From the NCBI RefSeq assembly GCF_009389585.1, contig NZ_VIYG01000001.1, forward strand, positions 62,001 to 126,000: 64,000 nucleotides of DNA, given 5' to 3'. The DNA comes from Oceanobacillus sp. CFH 90083 (GTDB lineage Bacteria; Bacillota; Bacilli; Bacillales; Amphibacillaceae). The notes under the pieces were generated by a model. It saw nothing but the letters and a program-made list of their open reading frames with translations, did no database searches and had not been told where the DNA came from. Position numbers and translations under genes: made by a program. Each line of letters starts with the position of its first letter. Position 1 is the stretch's first letter. This document shows positions 55,589 to 64,000 of the stretch, in pieces.

Positions 55589-56629
55589 TTATTGATCCGA
55601 ATAACGCTCTTTTAAGAGCTTACTGATATCGTCTATTTCCTGGCGTTTCGAGCGGTTCATTAATTCGTCCACAACGTCTTTTGGTTTTTTATTTTCAAAA
55701 AGCACTTGATAGATTCCTTTGGTGATCGGCATTTCAACCCCTTGTTCTTTAGCGAATTGATGAGCCGCTTTAACCGTACGGACACCCTCTACCACCATTC
55801 CCATCTCGTCTAAAACCTGATCGAGGCTCATTCCTTTCCCCAAAAGGTTTCCTGCTCTCCAGTTTCTGCTGTGGACGCTTGTACAGGTAACAATTAAATC
55901 ACCGACACCAGATAATCCCAAGAAGCTTAATGGATTAGCACCAAGAGATGTACCAAGACGGGCAATTTCGGCCAGACCACGTGTAATCAGAGCGGCTTTT
56001 GCATTATCCCCATAGCCAAGACCATCTGAAATGCCGGCACCTAGGGCTATGATATTTTTAAGTGCTCCTCCTACTTCGATTCCCAAAATATCATCACTTG
56101 TGTAGACACGTAAATTTTCACTGTTAAACAAATCCTGTGCTTGTCGTGCTCTATCCAGATTGACCGCTGATACAGATACCGTTGTCGGGTGGCGCAGTGC
56201 TACTTCTTCGGCATGGCTTGGTCCCGATAAAACAACGATATTCTCATAAGGGAATGCCGGGATTTCCTCAAAAATCATTTCTGATACACGCTTTAATGTG
56301 CCAGGCTCAATTCCTTTTGTCGCATGAATAATCTGCGTACTTGAAGTAATGTACTTTCCCAGCTGCCGGCAAACCTCACGAATTGCTTTTGTCGGCACAA
56401 CAATAATTACAGCATCTGTATCTTTTACTGCTGCTTCCATGTCATGAAATGCTGTAATAGCTTCAGGAATATCTACGTCCAAATACTTTTTATTCCGGTG
56501 TGTCTGATTAATCTCATCGACATGCTCCTGCCGGTGTGCCCACAACCGCACCTCATGTCCATTATCAGCTAAAACAATGGCAAGTGCTGTTCCCCAGCTT
56601 CCTGCACCAAGAACTGCTACCTTCCTCAT
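55589..56629 (-). CDS. gpsA: Glycerol-3-phosphate dehydrogenase [NAD(P)+]
   Basis: A 346-residue enzyme giving sn-glycerol-3-phosphate for phospholipids. The NAD site is VAVLGAGSWGTALAIVL; VVLSGPSHAEEVA and GLGYGDNAKAALITRGLAEI are the catalytic blocks (Lys). It follows der by 14 bases. Confidence 0.96.
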   Translation of the reverse strand: MRKVAVLGAGSWGTALAIVLADNGHEVRLWAHRQEHVDEINQTHRNKKYLDVDIPEAITAFHDMEAAVKDTDAVIIVVPTKAIREVCRQLGKYITSSTQIIHATKGIEPGTLKRVSEMIFEEIPAFPYENIVVLSGPSHAEEVALRHPTTVSVSAVNLDRARQAQDLFNSENLRVYTSDDILGIEVGGALKNIIALGAGISDGLGYGDNAKAALITRGLAEIARLGTSLGANPLSFLGLSGVGDLIVTCTSVHSRNWRAGNLLGKGMSLDQVLDEMGMVVEGVRTVKAAHQFAKEQGVEMPITKGIYQVLFENKKPKDVVDELMNRSKRQEIDDISKLLKERYSDQ

Positions 56630-56643
56630 ATCCTCACGCTCCT

Positions 56644-57954
56644 CTATTGTCTCCGTCGTGCAAATAATTTTATCGGCGTTCCTGTAAAATCAAATGCATC
56701 TCTAATTTTATTCTCTAAAAATCGTTCATAAGAGAAGTGCATTAGCTCCGGATCGTTTACAAATACGACAAAGCTTGGAGGTTTAACAGCCACCTGTGTT
56801 GCATATAACACTTTCAGCCTTCTCCCTTTCAGTGTCGGTGTCGGATTCATGGCGATGGCATCCATAATAACATCATTAAGGACATTTGTCGGTATGCGCT
56901 TCGCATGATTTTCACTGGCTAATTGAACCATTGGAATCAGCGTGTGAAGCCGCTTTTTCGTTTTCGCAGACAAAAATACAATTGGTGCATAATCTAAATA
57001 TTGAAAATGTGCCCGAATTTTCGCTTCAAAATCTTGCATTGCTTTTTCATCACTATCAACCGTATCCCATTTATTCACAACAATAACAATGGCCCGGCCA
57101 GCTTCATGTGCATAGCCTGCAACCTTCTTATCCTGCTCTCTGATGCCTGTTTCTGCATCAATCAATACTAAGACGACATCCGAGCGCTCAATCGCCCGTA
57201 ACGCTCTTAGAACACTATATTTCTCTGTGCTTTCATAAACTTTTCCACGTTTCCGCATTCCAGCCGTATCGATAATGACAAAATCCTGATCATCCTTGCG
57301 TAATTTCGTATCAATGGCATCTCTTGTTGTGCCTTCAATCTCACTTACGATGACACGGTTTTCATTTAATAAAGCATTTACCAGCGATGATTTTCCTACA
57401 TTTGGCCGGCCGATTAAGCTGAAATAAATAGTATCGTCATCCTTTTCCGCTTCCTCATCAGCCGGGAAATGTGTAACTACCTCATCGAGCATATCTCCCA
57501 GGCCCAGACCATGTGTACCGGAAATAGGAAATGGCTGTCCAAATCCTAAAGCATAAAATTCATAAATCATTTCATGCATATCCGGGTTATCCATTTTATT
57601 AACGGCTAAGACAACAGGCTTATTTGACTTGAATAAAAGCTTTGCAACCTCTTCATCAGCTGCTGTGATGCCTTCTCTGCCGTTAAGCATAAAAATAATG
57701 ACATCCGCTTCATCAATCGCGATTTCAGCCTGCTGCCTCATTTGATTTAATAATGGCTCATCGACCATTTCAATACCGCCAGTATCTATTATGTTAAATG
57801 TTTGATTTAGCCATTCAGCTTCCGAATAAATACGATCGCGGGTAACACCGGGTGTATCTTCCACGATGGAAATTCTTTCTCCAACTAATCGATTAAAGAT
57901 CGTTGATTTTCCTACATTTGGTCTACCAACAATCGCTACTACAGATTTCCTCAC
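56644..57954 (-). CDS. der: GTPase Der (EngA)
   Basis: A 436-residue essential ribosome-assembly protein with two G domains, [12 protein letters not shown] (residues about 9-20) and [12 protein letters not shown] (about 183), each with NKxD and DTxG, plus a KH-like C-terminus. The start is GTG at 57954; AGAGG is 10-12 bases upstream. Confidence 0.96.
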   Translation of the reverse strand: MRKSVVAIVGRPNVGKSTIFNRLVGERISIVEDTPGVTRDRIYSEAEWLNQTFNIIDTGGIEMVDEPLLNQMRQQAEIAIDEADVIIFMLNGREGITAADEEVAKLLFKSNKPVVLAVNKMDNPDMHEMIYEFYALGFGQPFPISGTHGLGLGDMLDEVVTHFPADEEAEKDDDTIYFSLIGRPNVGKSSLVNALLNENRVIVSEIEGTTRDAIDTKLRKDDQDFVIIDTAGMRKRGKVYESTEKYSVLRALRAIERSDVVLVLIDAETGIREQDKKVAGYAHEAGRAIVIVVNKWDTVDSDEKAMQDFEAKIRAHFQYLDYAPIVFLSAKTKKRLHTLIPMVQLASENHAKRIPTNVLNDVIMDAIAMNPTPTLKGRRLKVLYATQVAVKPPSFVVFVNDPELMHFSYERFLENKIRDAFDFTGTPIKLFARRRQ

Positions 57955-58151
57955 GCAAGGAACATCCTCTCTTTTTTCAAAATTCCTTCTAAAATATCAG
58001 CAGGTTATATGATACAGTAACACACAGTCTCACTGCATCTCAGTCTTATTCTAGCAAAAGAAGGAAGGTTCCACAATGAAATATATAAGCATCTGTTCAA
58101 AATGACTGTTAAGTGTCCTTCTCAGCAGTTATTTTCAATATCCCTATAACG

Positions 58152-58337
58152 TTAGTGTTTGACAATAATATAAACCTCGTCACTTAAACGATGGGCAATG
58201 CCATCCATAATTGCTTCTAAATTGGTTGAAAATAGTTCAAGCTCTTCCTGTGATGTGCAAATAAAAATAGGAGCGCCCCCTCCAACCTGTTCTTCCTTTG
58301 TTGTAATGACAGCTAAAATTGCTTTTTCGACAATCAT
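58152..58337 (-). CDS. Capping subunit for YIEGIA
   Basis: A 61-residue protein of the family described as the small partner of YIEGIA membrane proteins. It begins MIVEKAILAVITTKEEQVGGG and has IFICTSQEELELFSTNLEAI. AAAGGAGG is present. It follows the YIEGIA gene with no gap. Its role in spores is inferred. Confidence 0.83.
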   Translation of the reverse strand: MIVEKAILAVITTKEEQVGGGAPIFICTSQEELELFSTNLEAIMDGIAHRLSDEVYIIVKH

Positions 58338-59234
58338 TTACTTTTTTCCTCCTTTTAAAAAAGTGGCTTCGGAAGGCATTTTAATTGCATTTTCTAATAC
58401 AGGAACGGAGCCGATTACTTTTTTGGCCAGTTCTGCATCATGGACAAGCGGTAAAATGAAAACACCCAGTCTTCCATCATCTAAATCACGCTTAATCAAA
58501 GGAGTTAACGCTGGTGTCCCTGAATCTTTATAAATACCCAGTGTTACAGAAACATCATGTAAAATAGCCTGCCGCTGCCCTAAATTACTTATCGTGGCAA
58601 TCACATTCATATTCTTAGGCTTTAGGATGAATCCCATTCCATACTTTAAAATTTCTTCCTGTCTTTCTTCCAGTCCGATATTCATAATATAAATATTATC
58701 GACGTACAACCCGGCTCCGTCGAAGGATATCGCGGATTCTTCTATTTCAACAATATCTCTTAATGTGGAACCACTCATAAAGCTGAGAGCGGCAATGATA
58801 GACAGCATGCCGACGACGGTGGAAGGAAACCATCCCCATGCAATATAAGCCAGAGAGGTTAGAAAGGCTGTAAACATAACAAGATAGTTTCTTCCTTCAA
58901 AAGAAATAGCAATACCTTCAATATACGTGCTTCCTCTGGATACCAGTTCAAATTGATCCAGCTCTGTCAACGTATTCCTTTCCATATTTCGCACATCTCG
59001 AAACTGAGTAGCTGCTAATGTTAAGAAGGTTACAGCTGTAAATTCCAGTTCCAGCAGTGCCGGGATTGCCAATGCGCCAAGCGACGCAGCAATAAATCCT
59101 AATGATAAGTGAATAATTCTGCCATGCAAATACGTAGGATACTGTCTATAATCACTCCGTAACGTGATTAACCTTGCCAATGTTCCTGCAACAACGCCAA
59201 ATAAGATTGCATTTAAATAAGATTCAATTCCCAT
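58338..59234 (-). CDS. seaA: YIEGIA-domain membrane protein (YphB/SeaA-like)
   Basis: A 298-residue protein with about five membrane segments in the first 170 residues. It carries the signature STYIEGIAISFEG. The C-terminus is a soluble part ending SEATFLKGGKK. The related B. subtilis protein takes part in making the spore envelope. ATG at 59234 has GAGGTGG upstream. It is co-transcribed with its capping partner. Confidence 0.83.
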   Translation of the reverse strand: MGIESYLNAILFGVVAGTLARLITLRSDYRQYPTYLHGRIIHLSLGFIAASLGALAIPALLELEFTAVTFLTLAATQFRDVRNMERNTLTELDQFELVSRGSTYIEGIAISFEGRNYLVMFTAFLTSLAYIAWGWFPSTVVGMLSIIAALSFMSGSTLRDIVEIEESAISFDGAGLYVDNIYIMNIGLEERQEEILKYGMGFILKPKNMNVIATISNLGQRQAILHDVSVTLGIYKDSGTPALTPLIKRDLDDGRLGVFILPLVHDAELAKKVIGSVPVLENAIKMPSEATFLKGGKK

Positions 59235-59305
59235 ACATACCACCTCAATTTCTTATGTGTTAGTATGGCTTTTTTTTAGTGAAATATCAGGAAAACTGTT
59301 ATAGT

Positions 59306-59531
59306 ACATGTTCAAAAAGTTCGATAAAATGGATCAGTCCGTTAAGTCGCAACGTCCTGGGACCTAAGATTACTCACCCTACCGAAAACATTTATGCGTC
59401 GAAAGTTCAAGGCGGCGTGTTTTTACGAACGGGCTTCCACAGGACGTGGTGATTTCTATGTTGCCCACATGACATAGGCGTTCTTAGTAGCACGGTGTGT
59501 CACTTCATTGGACTTTTTGAACATCCTCTTA
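59306..59531. repeat. MITE-like element, copy 2
   Basis: About 226 bases between seaA and ypfD. The ends are ATGTTCAAAAAGTTCGAT (59308-59325) and ATTGGACTTTTTGAACATCC (59507-59526, approx). They are reverse complements with one or two mismatches. It contains the GATTACTCACCCTACCG core seen in the A/B repeats. No transposase is coded. Confidence 0.7.
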
Positions 59532-59557
59532 TAGGTTCTTTTTTGTTTCATCCATAA

Positions 59558-59589
59558 AAAAAGCTGTACATAGGCATGCACAGCTTTTT
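59558..59589 (-). terminator. Terminator of ypfD
   Basis: AAAAAGCTGT (59558-59567) pairs with ACAGCTTTTT (59580-59589). Confidence 0.88.
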
Positions 59590-59600
59590 AAATAGTATCT

Positions 59601-60731
59601 TTATTTATATTTATCCAACTGATCGCCAATCACATCACCAAGCTGGAAGCCCGGCTGATCATCGGATTTTTCGTATTGCTTGTATTCCTTTTCTTCCTGT
59701 TCCTGCTCCAGCTCTTTAATGCTTAAAGAGATACGCTGCTCTTCTTCATTCACATCCAATACTTTCACCGTAACAGTTTGTCCAATTTCAAGAACTTCCT
59801 GTGGCGTACCGATGTGACGGTTAGCGATTTGGGAAATATGAACAAGGCCTTCAACGCCAGGCAACAGCTCAACAAATGCTCCGAAGCTGACTAATCTCTT
59901 TACAACACCTTCTGTAGTAGAGCCAGGCTTAATCTTTTCACTTACATCCGCCCATGGTCCAGGTAAAGTGTTTTTATGAGATAAGGAGATACGCTCGCTG
60001 TCTAAATCGACAGAAATTACTTCCACGTTAATTTTATCTCCTTCAGAAACAACATCGGAAGCCTTTTCAACATGCTCGTGTGCTAATTGTGAGATGTGGA
60101 CAAGTCCATCAACACCGCCTAAATCGACAAACACACCGAAATTTGTGATGCGTTGTACAACGCCTTCAATCACATCGCCGGGATTTAAGGATTGCAGCAC
60201 TTTTTCTTTTCTTTCTTTTTCTTCATCCTCAACAATTGCACGATGAGATAAAATAACACGATTTTGTGTGCGGTCAATATCAGTAATTTTCACTTTTAAT
60301 GTACGGTCTAAATAATCACTGAAATCCTCCACATAATATGTTTCCACTAATGATGCAGGGATAAAGCCCCGCACACCGACATCAACAACAAGTCCGCCTT
60401 TAACAACTTCCTTAACGGTTGTTTCAAAAGCTTCTCCTTGCTCGTATTTTCTTTCAAGCTCTTCCCATGATTGCTCTGCATCTACGGCTTTTTTCGATAA
60501 TACTACTTCATCATCGTCAATCTTTTTTACTTTTAATGTCACTTCTTCTCCTTCAGATAGCACGTCAGTTGTGGATTCTACATGAAGCGTAGAAAGCTCG
60601 CTTATCGGTAAAATACCTTCTGTTTTATATCCGATATCAACAAGAACTTGTTTTTCTTCTAATTTTACAACTGTCCCCGTTACCGTGGCACCAACTTCTA
60701 AAGCTTGAAGGTCTTTATTTTCCTCACTCAT
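59601..60731 (-). CDS. ypfD: 30S ribosomal protein S1-like protein (YpfD)
   Basis: A 376-residue protein with four S1 RNA-binding repeats of about 70 residues (starting at about 14, 102, 186 and 271), for example GDVIEGVVQRITNFGVFVDLGG. Bacillus S1 homologues are shorter than the six-repeat Gram-negative type, and bind mRNA in a less defined way. It is often labelled rpsA. It follows plsC. Confidence 0.94.
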   Translation of the reverse strand: MSEENKDLQALEVGATVTGTVVKLEEKQVLVDIGYKTEGILPISELSTLHVESTTDVLSEGEEVTLKVKKIDDDEVVLSKKAVDAEQSWEELERKYEQGEAFETTVKEVVKGGLVVDVGVRGFIPASLVETYYVEDFSDYLDRTLKVKITDIDRTQNRVILSHRAIVEDEEKERKEKVLQSLNPGDVIEGVVQRITNFGVFVDLGGVDGLVHISQLAHEHVEKASDVVSEGDKINVEVISVDLDSERISLSHKNTLPGPWADVSEKIKPGSTTEGVVKRLVSFGAFVELLPGVEGLVHISQIANRHIGTPQEVLEIGQTVTVKVLDVNEEEQRISLSIKELEQEQEEKEYKQYEKSDDQPGFQLGDVIGDQLDKYK

Positions 60732-60847
60732 ATCCTTAGCCTCCTAGTTACAGTTCACCTATTCAAACAATCGAATAGCCAAAAGATTATTCATTATACT
60801 CTACTTATAACTTCTAATAATTAGTTTTATTTGTCAAGTAAAGTCAA

Positions 60848-61438
60848 TTAATTTTTATGAATTTCGTATAAATTTCTGATTTCTTCCATAATTCCCTCTG
60901 ACATTTCTTTCGCAGAAGCTTTATTGCTTCGAAATGACGCTACATCCATTGGTTTTCCATAAACAACCTTCGTTCGGCGAAATAATTTATAGTCGCTGAT
61001 AATCACACATGGAACGACTTCTGCCTGGGACCGGAGTGCAAAAAAGCCAACTCCCGGCAACGCTTTGCCCGGTTTACCATCCTTGCTTCTGGTTCCTTCG
61101 GGAAATAAACCAAGTACTTTTCCGTCCTCTAAAATTTTTAAGCCGCTTCTTAACGCATTTCGGTCAGCCAGCCCCCTTTTTACAGGAAAAGCATGAATTC
61201 TTCTTAATAATCCCCCTAAGAAATTCCCTTCAAAAAGCTCTTCCTTTGCCATAAAATGAACAGTTCGGGATACGGTAATTCCTACTACGGGGGGATCCAG
61301 ATTAGAAATGTGATTCGTGCAAATAATAACCGGTCCCTCTTTCGGTATATGATGCTTTCCTGTTACCTTAATTCGGTAAAATGGGAAAAAAAGAATACTT
61401 ACAACGAATTTTGCTAACTGGTATAGCATGGGATACAC
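60848..61438 (-). CDS. plsC: 1-acyl-sn-glycerol-3-phosphate acyltransferase
   Basis: A 196-residue acyltransferase for phosphatidic acid. It has the HX4D motif in CTNHISNLDPP, FPVKRG, and FPEGTRSKDGKPG (motif III). One hydrophobic N-terminal segment binds the membrane. It lies between cmk and ypfD. Confidence 0.94.
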   Translation of the reverse strand: MYPMLYQLAKFVVSILFFPFYRIKVTGKHHIPKEGPVIICTNHISNLDPPVVGITVSRTVHFMAKEELFEGNFLGGLLRRIHAFPVKRGLADRNALRSGLKILEDGKVLGLFPEGTRSKDGKPGKALPGVGFFALRSQAEVVPCVIISDYKLFRRTKVVYGKPMDVASFRSNKASAKEMSEGIMEEIRNLYEIHKN

Positions 61439-61515
61439 CTCCTGTTCCTTACACTTTCTTTGTCAAATAAAAAGTATCAACTTTCCTGTTTGACAGAGGC
61501 ATTCGCCCAAAAGGC

Positions 61516-62202
61516 TCAGCGAATGCTGCGTTTTTTGATGAATGGCTGGCATATCGCGAGAATTTTTTCTGTCACATCATCAATAGACAAGGAAGTAGTA
61601 TCCAATTCAATCGCATCCTCTGCTTTGACCAATGGAGATGCTTCACGGGTGGAATCAAGCTGATCCCGCTTCTCAATTTCCTGTTCCAGTGTATGTAAAT
61701 CAGTAGGGATGCCTTTCTGTTTGTTTTCCTCGAAGCGGCGTTTTGCCCGTTCTTCTACAGAAGCAATAAGGAATATTTTCACATCCGCATCTGGCAATAC
61801 ATGAGACCCGATATCACGTCCATCCATCACAACACTGTGATCCTGAGCAAGCTCTTGCTGTGCTGACACCATTTTTTTTCGCACTAATGGATGCTTAGCT
61901 ATGATAGAAACAGATGCTGTCACATCCGGATAGCGGATAACCTCGCTGACATCCTTTTCATTGATAAAGACACGCTGACCTTCTTCATGCTGCATAAGCC
62001 GGATATCGATCTGATTCAAAATTTTCATGACTGCTTGTTCATCTTCCAAATCAAGCTTCTCTTGAAGCGCCTGATAAGTAAGCGCTCTATACATGGCTCC
62101 TGTATCAACATAAATAATCCCCAGCTTTTTTGCAATCCGTTTAGCAACAGTACTTTTTCCTGCTGCCGCCGGACCATCAATTGCAATTGAAATACTCTCC
62201 AT
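61516..62202 (-). CDS. cmk: Cytidylate kinase
   Basis: A 228-residue enzyme phosphorylating CMP and dCMP. The P-loop is [27 protein letters not shown] and [14 protein letters not shown] are the substrate sites. ATG at 62202 has GCAGGAG upstream. The ypfA/ypfB genes usual in B. subtilis between ypeB and cmk are missing. Confidence 0.96.
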   Translation of the reverse strand: MESISIAIDGPAAAGKSTVAKRIAKKLGIIYVDTGAMYRALTYQALQEKLDLEDEQAVMKILNQIDIRLMQHEEGQRVFINEKDVSEVIRYPDVTASVSIIAKHPLVRKKMVSAQQELAQDHSVVMDGRDIGSHVLPDADVKIFLIASVEERAKRRFEENKQKGIPTDLHTLEQEIEKRDQLDSTREASPLVKAEDAIELDTTSLSIDDVTEKILAICQPFIKKRSIR

Positions 62203-62352
62203 TCTCTTCACTCCTGCCATTAAAAGGCCTGACAATTGTCAAGCAAGTTCTGTACTACCTTATCATAACATATTCCTAAATTATTTAGCACGTTGCAAGG
62301 TTCTGCAGAATGTTCAACAAGTCCTGTTTTCAGCATGATTTAAAGAAAAACA

Positions 62353-62383
62353 CCTTCGAAAAGAAACAGATAACTTTCGAAGG
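62353..62383 (-). terminator. Terminator of sleB-ypeB
   Basis: CCTTCGAAA (62353-62361) pairs with TTTCGAAGG (62375-62383); on the minus strand TGTTTTT follows. Confidence 0.82.
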
Positions 62384-62400
62384 CATTTTTTAATGTTCTC

Positions 62401-63744
62401 TTATATCACAGAGTCGTAATTAATTTCAGCATCTGTCATTTTTTCGATTCTTTCTTCTGCTCCTGTCTCTGCATTAATAAATATCCTGTATGTCGCATCA
62501 TCCCGTGTTCCTAAAAATTCATAAGTGAGCATCTCTTCTCCCTGACTATCATCAATAATCGCTAAATGACTCTCTTGGATAGTAACTCCCTGATTCACTG
62601 CATCACGGGCTTCTTCCTCTGTAATAGCAGGATCCGGTATATCGCGTTCAACATGATTTTTAAAATAATTATTTGCGGTCAGCCCTGTAATATCACCATT
62701 ATCCAGAGCTACTTTTACCTCAACAGCATCCGAGAAAACGCGAACGCCATTATCTTCATAAAGGAAGGAGTATACACCAATCTGGTCGTATTCACTACTT
62801 TGGAAAAGCTCCATTTCATCAAATCCAAGCTCCGAAAGATAGTCCGCTGCAATTTCATAGCCTTCATTCAAGCTTACTTGCTTTTCGCCTATCTCCCTGG
62901 AAACAAGCAAGTTAAGCGGATGCCCGCCTTTCACTGTTAAATCTGCATAACCCCGTTCCCCATTTTCCTCATAGGAAATACTGTACATTGGTGTTAATGC
63001 GCCATCACCAGATGTTGTAATTGTCCAATCTGGTTCATTTTCTTTACCAAAAATGTTTGCCGCCTCCTCTAGCGCCTCTTCTTCTGTAAGGTCATCACCT
63101 GTTACATTTTTATAGGAATGATCCTTCGTTCTTGTACCGATCGAAGTGTCTTCCGGAGCACCTTCCGTAAAGCTGTCAAAAGAATCTTCTACAGCCTGGA
63201 AGCTATTGACAATCTCGTTATCCTTGGCATCGTCTGTGTTTAATAGCGCCTGTTCCACATCCATCCATTTCATTCCATTGTTCAAGGAAAGATGCTGCGC
63301 CTGCCTAAGCTCATCTCTTATCTCTCCTGACTGCTGATAGAATTCTTCCAATTGCGCAGTTTCTTCCTCTGTCAAAGGATCATCATCCAGGTTGCGAATC
63401 GCTGTCTGATAAGTGAAATCACCTAATTCTGATAAAAATTGCTCTGTCTTATGAATCGGCAATAGCCCCATTGGCAATTCACCAGCATTCGCATGCGCAT
63501 TGGAACTGATTCGCCAAATATCAACAAACTGCGGTGACAATTTTTCCGGTGAATTCATTGCTAAGGAAGTTGCTATTTGATCATTTAATACATCCATGTG
63601 ATAGGTAAGCTCATGGAAGGATCTTTGATATTCATTTTCTGCCTGTACATATAAATCATTTTTTTGCTGATTTGTATAATAGCCCCAGATGGATACGGAA
63701 ATAAGGGCTACTGTTAATAATGCAATTGTAATCCAACGATACAT
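62401..63744 (-). CDS. ypeB: Germination protein YpeB
   Basis: A 447-residue membrane-anchored spore protein. An N-terminal helix is followed by a helical region and about three PepSY domains (for example DDLTEEEALEEAANIFG and SLNEGYEIAADYLSELG). It keeps the lytic enzyme SleB stable in the spore inner membrane and is its partner during cortex breakdown. The gene lies 16 bases after sleB, with AAAGGTG before ATG. Confidence 0.95.
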   Translation of the reverse strand: MYRWITIALLTVALISVSIWGYYTNQQKNDLYVQAENEYQRSFHELTYHMDVLNDQIATSLAMNSPEKLSPQFVDIWRISSNAHANAGELPMGLLPIHKTEQFLSELGDFTYQTAIRNLDDDPLTEEETAQLEEFYQQSGEIRDELRQAQHLSLNNGMKWMDVEQALLNTDDAKDNEIVNSFQAVEDSFDSFTEGAPEDTSIGTRTKDHSYKNVTGDDLTEEEALEEAANIFGKENEPDWTITTSGDGALTPMYSISYEENGERGYADLTVKGGHPLNLLVSREIGEKQVSLNEGYEIAADYLSELGFDEMELFQSSEYDQIGVYSFLYEDNGVRVFSDAVEVKVALDNGDITGLTANNYFKNHVERDIPDPAITEEEARDAVNQGVTIQESHLAIIDDSQGEEMLTYEFLGTRDDATYRIFINAETGAEERIEKMTDAEINYDSVI

Positions 63745-63760
63745 TAGTGTTCACACCTTT

Positions 63761-64000
63761 CTAACTGCAGAATATATGTTTTCCAATCGTTTTAATCTGT
63801 GGTCTTGTCCAAATCCATCCGGAGGTTGCCGTATCCGGATTGAAATAATAAAGTGCGTTGCCGGAAGGATCCCAGCCGTTAATGGCATCAAGCACTGCTT
63901 CTTTTGCTCTTTCATTGGGTTCCAGCCATATCTGTCCATCTGCAACTGCAGTAAATGCTCTCGGTTCAAAAATAACTCCGGATACTGTGTCAGGAAATAA
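63761..64000 (-). CDS. sleB: Spore cortex-lytic enzyme SleB, 3' part
   Basis: The last 79 codons of the gene; the start is outside the window. The encoded end LEPNERAKEAVLDAINGWDP, then ALYYFNPDTATSGW and IWTRPQIKTIGKHIF, is the hydrolase-2 domain end typical of SleB. It cuts cortex peptidoglycan on germination. A longer ATG frame at 63751-63969 on the same strand is a shifted shadow. Confidence 0.94.
   Translation of the reverse strand, partial: LFPDTVSGVIFEPRAFTAVADGQIWLEPNERAKEAVLDAINGWDPSGNALYYFNPDTATSGWIWTRPQIKTIGKHIFCS

Noticed and set aside
63751-63969. 72-codon minus-strand frame at the window end
   Set aside because: A frame-shifted reading of the true sleB end, whose correct frame gives the conserved hydrolase-2 end.
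1-64000. CRISPR array, tRNA, prophage or restriction system
   Set aside because: No regularly spaced repeats, no tRNA cloverleaf words and no related protein domains were seen on reading both strands.

Overview
The window looks like a chromosomal core segment from a low-GC, endospore-forming Bacillaceae bacterium, most like Oceanobacillus or Virgibacillus. This rests on gene order and content, not on a database search. The order follows, largely in reverse, the Bacillus subtilis sleB-cmk-der-spoIVA-hbs-aro-qcr-dapB-dinG-asnS-ponA-gpsB region. Spore genes (spoIVA, a spoVIF-like gene, sspM, sleB/ypeB, YIEGIA) support a spore former. Most genes lie on the minus strand. The plus-strand exceptions are a homing endonuclease, acylphosphatase, a cold-shock gene, small ORFs, sspM, recU-ponA and ypjC.

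Layout. 0-11 kb is the more mosaic part: a LAGLIDADG homing endonuclease, GNAT, acylphosphatase, cardiolipin synthase, an FAD/Rieske oxidoreductase, ferredoxin, fused MsrAB, YozE, a Tat translocase with two tandem TatA genes, and thyA-dfrA. 11-14.5 kb holds a cold-shock gene preceded by a probable small RNA or attenuator, two unrecognised small ORFs, the ypsC methyltransferase, RNase P RNA and gpsB. 14.5-24 kb holds cdd, yppE, sspM, recU-ponA (convergent with dnaD-nth), asnS and ypmB. 24-34.8 kb is the ypjD-dapB-mgsA-bshA-cca-birA-dinG operon, then ypjC, a YugP peptidase, a short YpjB-like protein and ypjA. 34.8-47 kb is qcrABC, ypiFBA, then aroC-aroB-aroH-hisC-tyrA-aroA, cheR and ndk. 47-51 kb is the menaquinone side-chain set hepS-menG-hepT, then TRAP (mtrB) and HU (hbs). 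52-64 kb is spoIVA, yphFE, spoVIF-like, gpsA, der, the YIEGIA pair, ribosomal-S1-like ypfD, plsC, cmk, ypeB and the 3' end of sleB.

How the genes work together. The aro block makes chorismate and leads to Tyr/Phe. hepS/menG/hepT make menaquinone, and qcrABC oxidises menaquinol. bshA starts bacillithiol synthesis. thyA-dfrA cycle folate for dTMP. recU-ponA and gpsB serve chromosome and wall synthesis.

Several genes expected at these positions from B. subtilis are absent from the window: bshB1, panBCD, aspB, ypmA, ypoC, folE (mtrA), the trp operon and ypfA. Intergenic gaps carry at least two dispersed repeat families: a MITE-like element with GTTCAAAAAGT-type ends, and a hairpin-plus-core element. 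A GC-rich dyad repeat is also present. I see no CRISPR array, tRNA, prophage or obvious defence island. The window is mostly ordinary core genome. The most interesting items are regulatory or structural: the RNA ahead of the cold-shock gene, a probable CTG start for dinG, the repeat families, and the gene losses.
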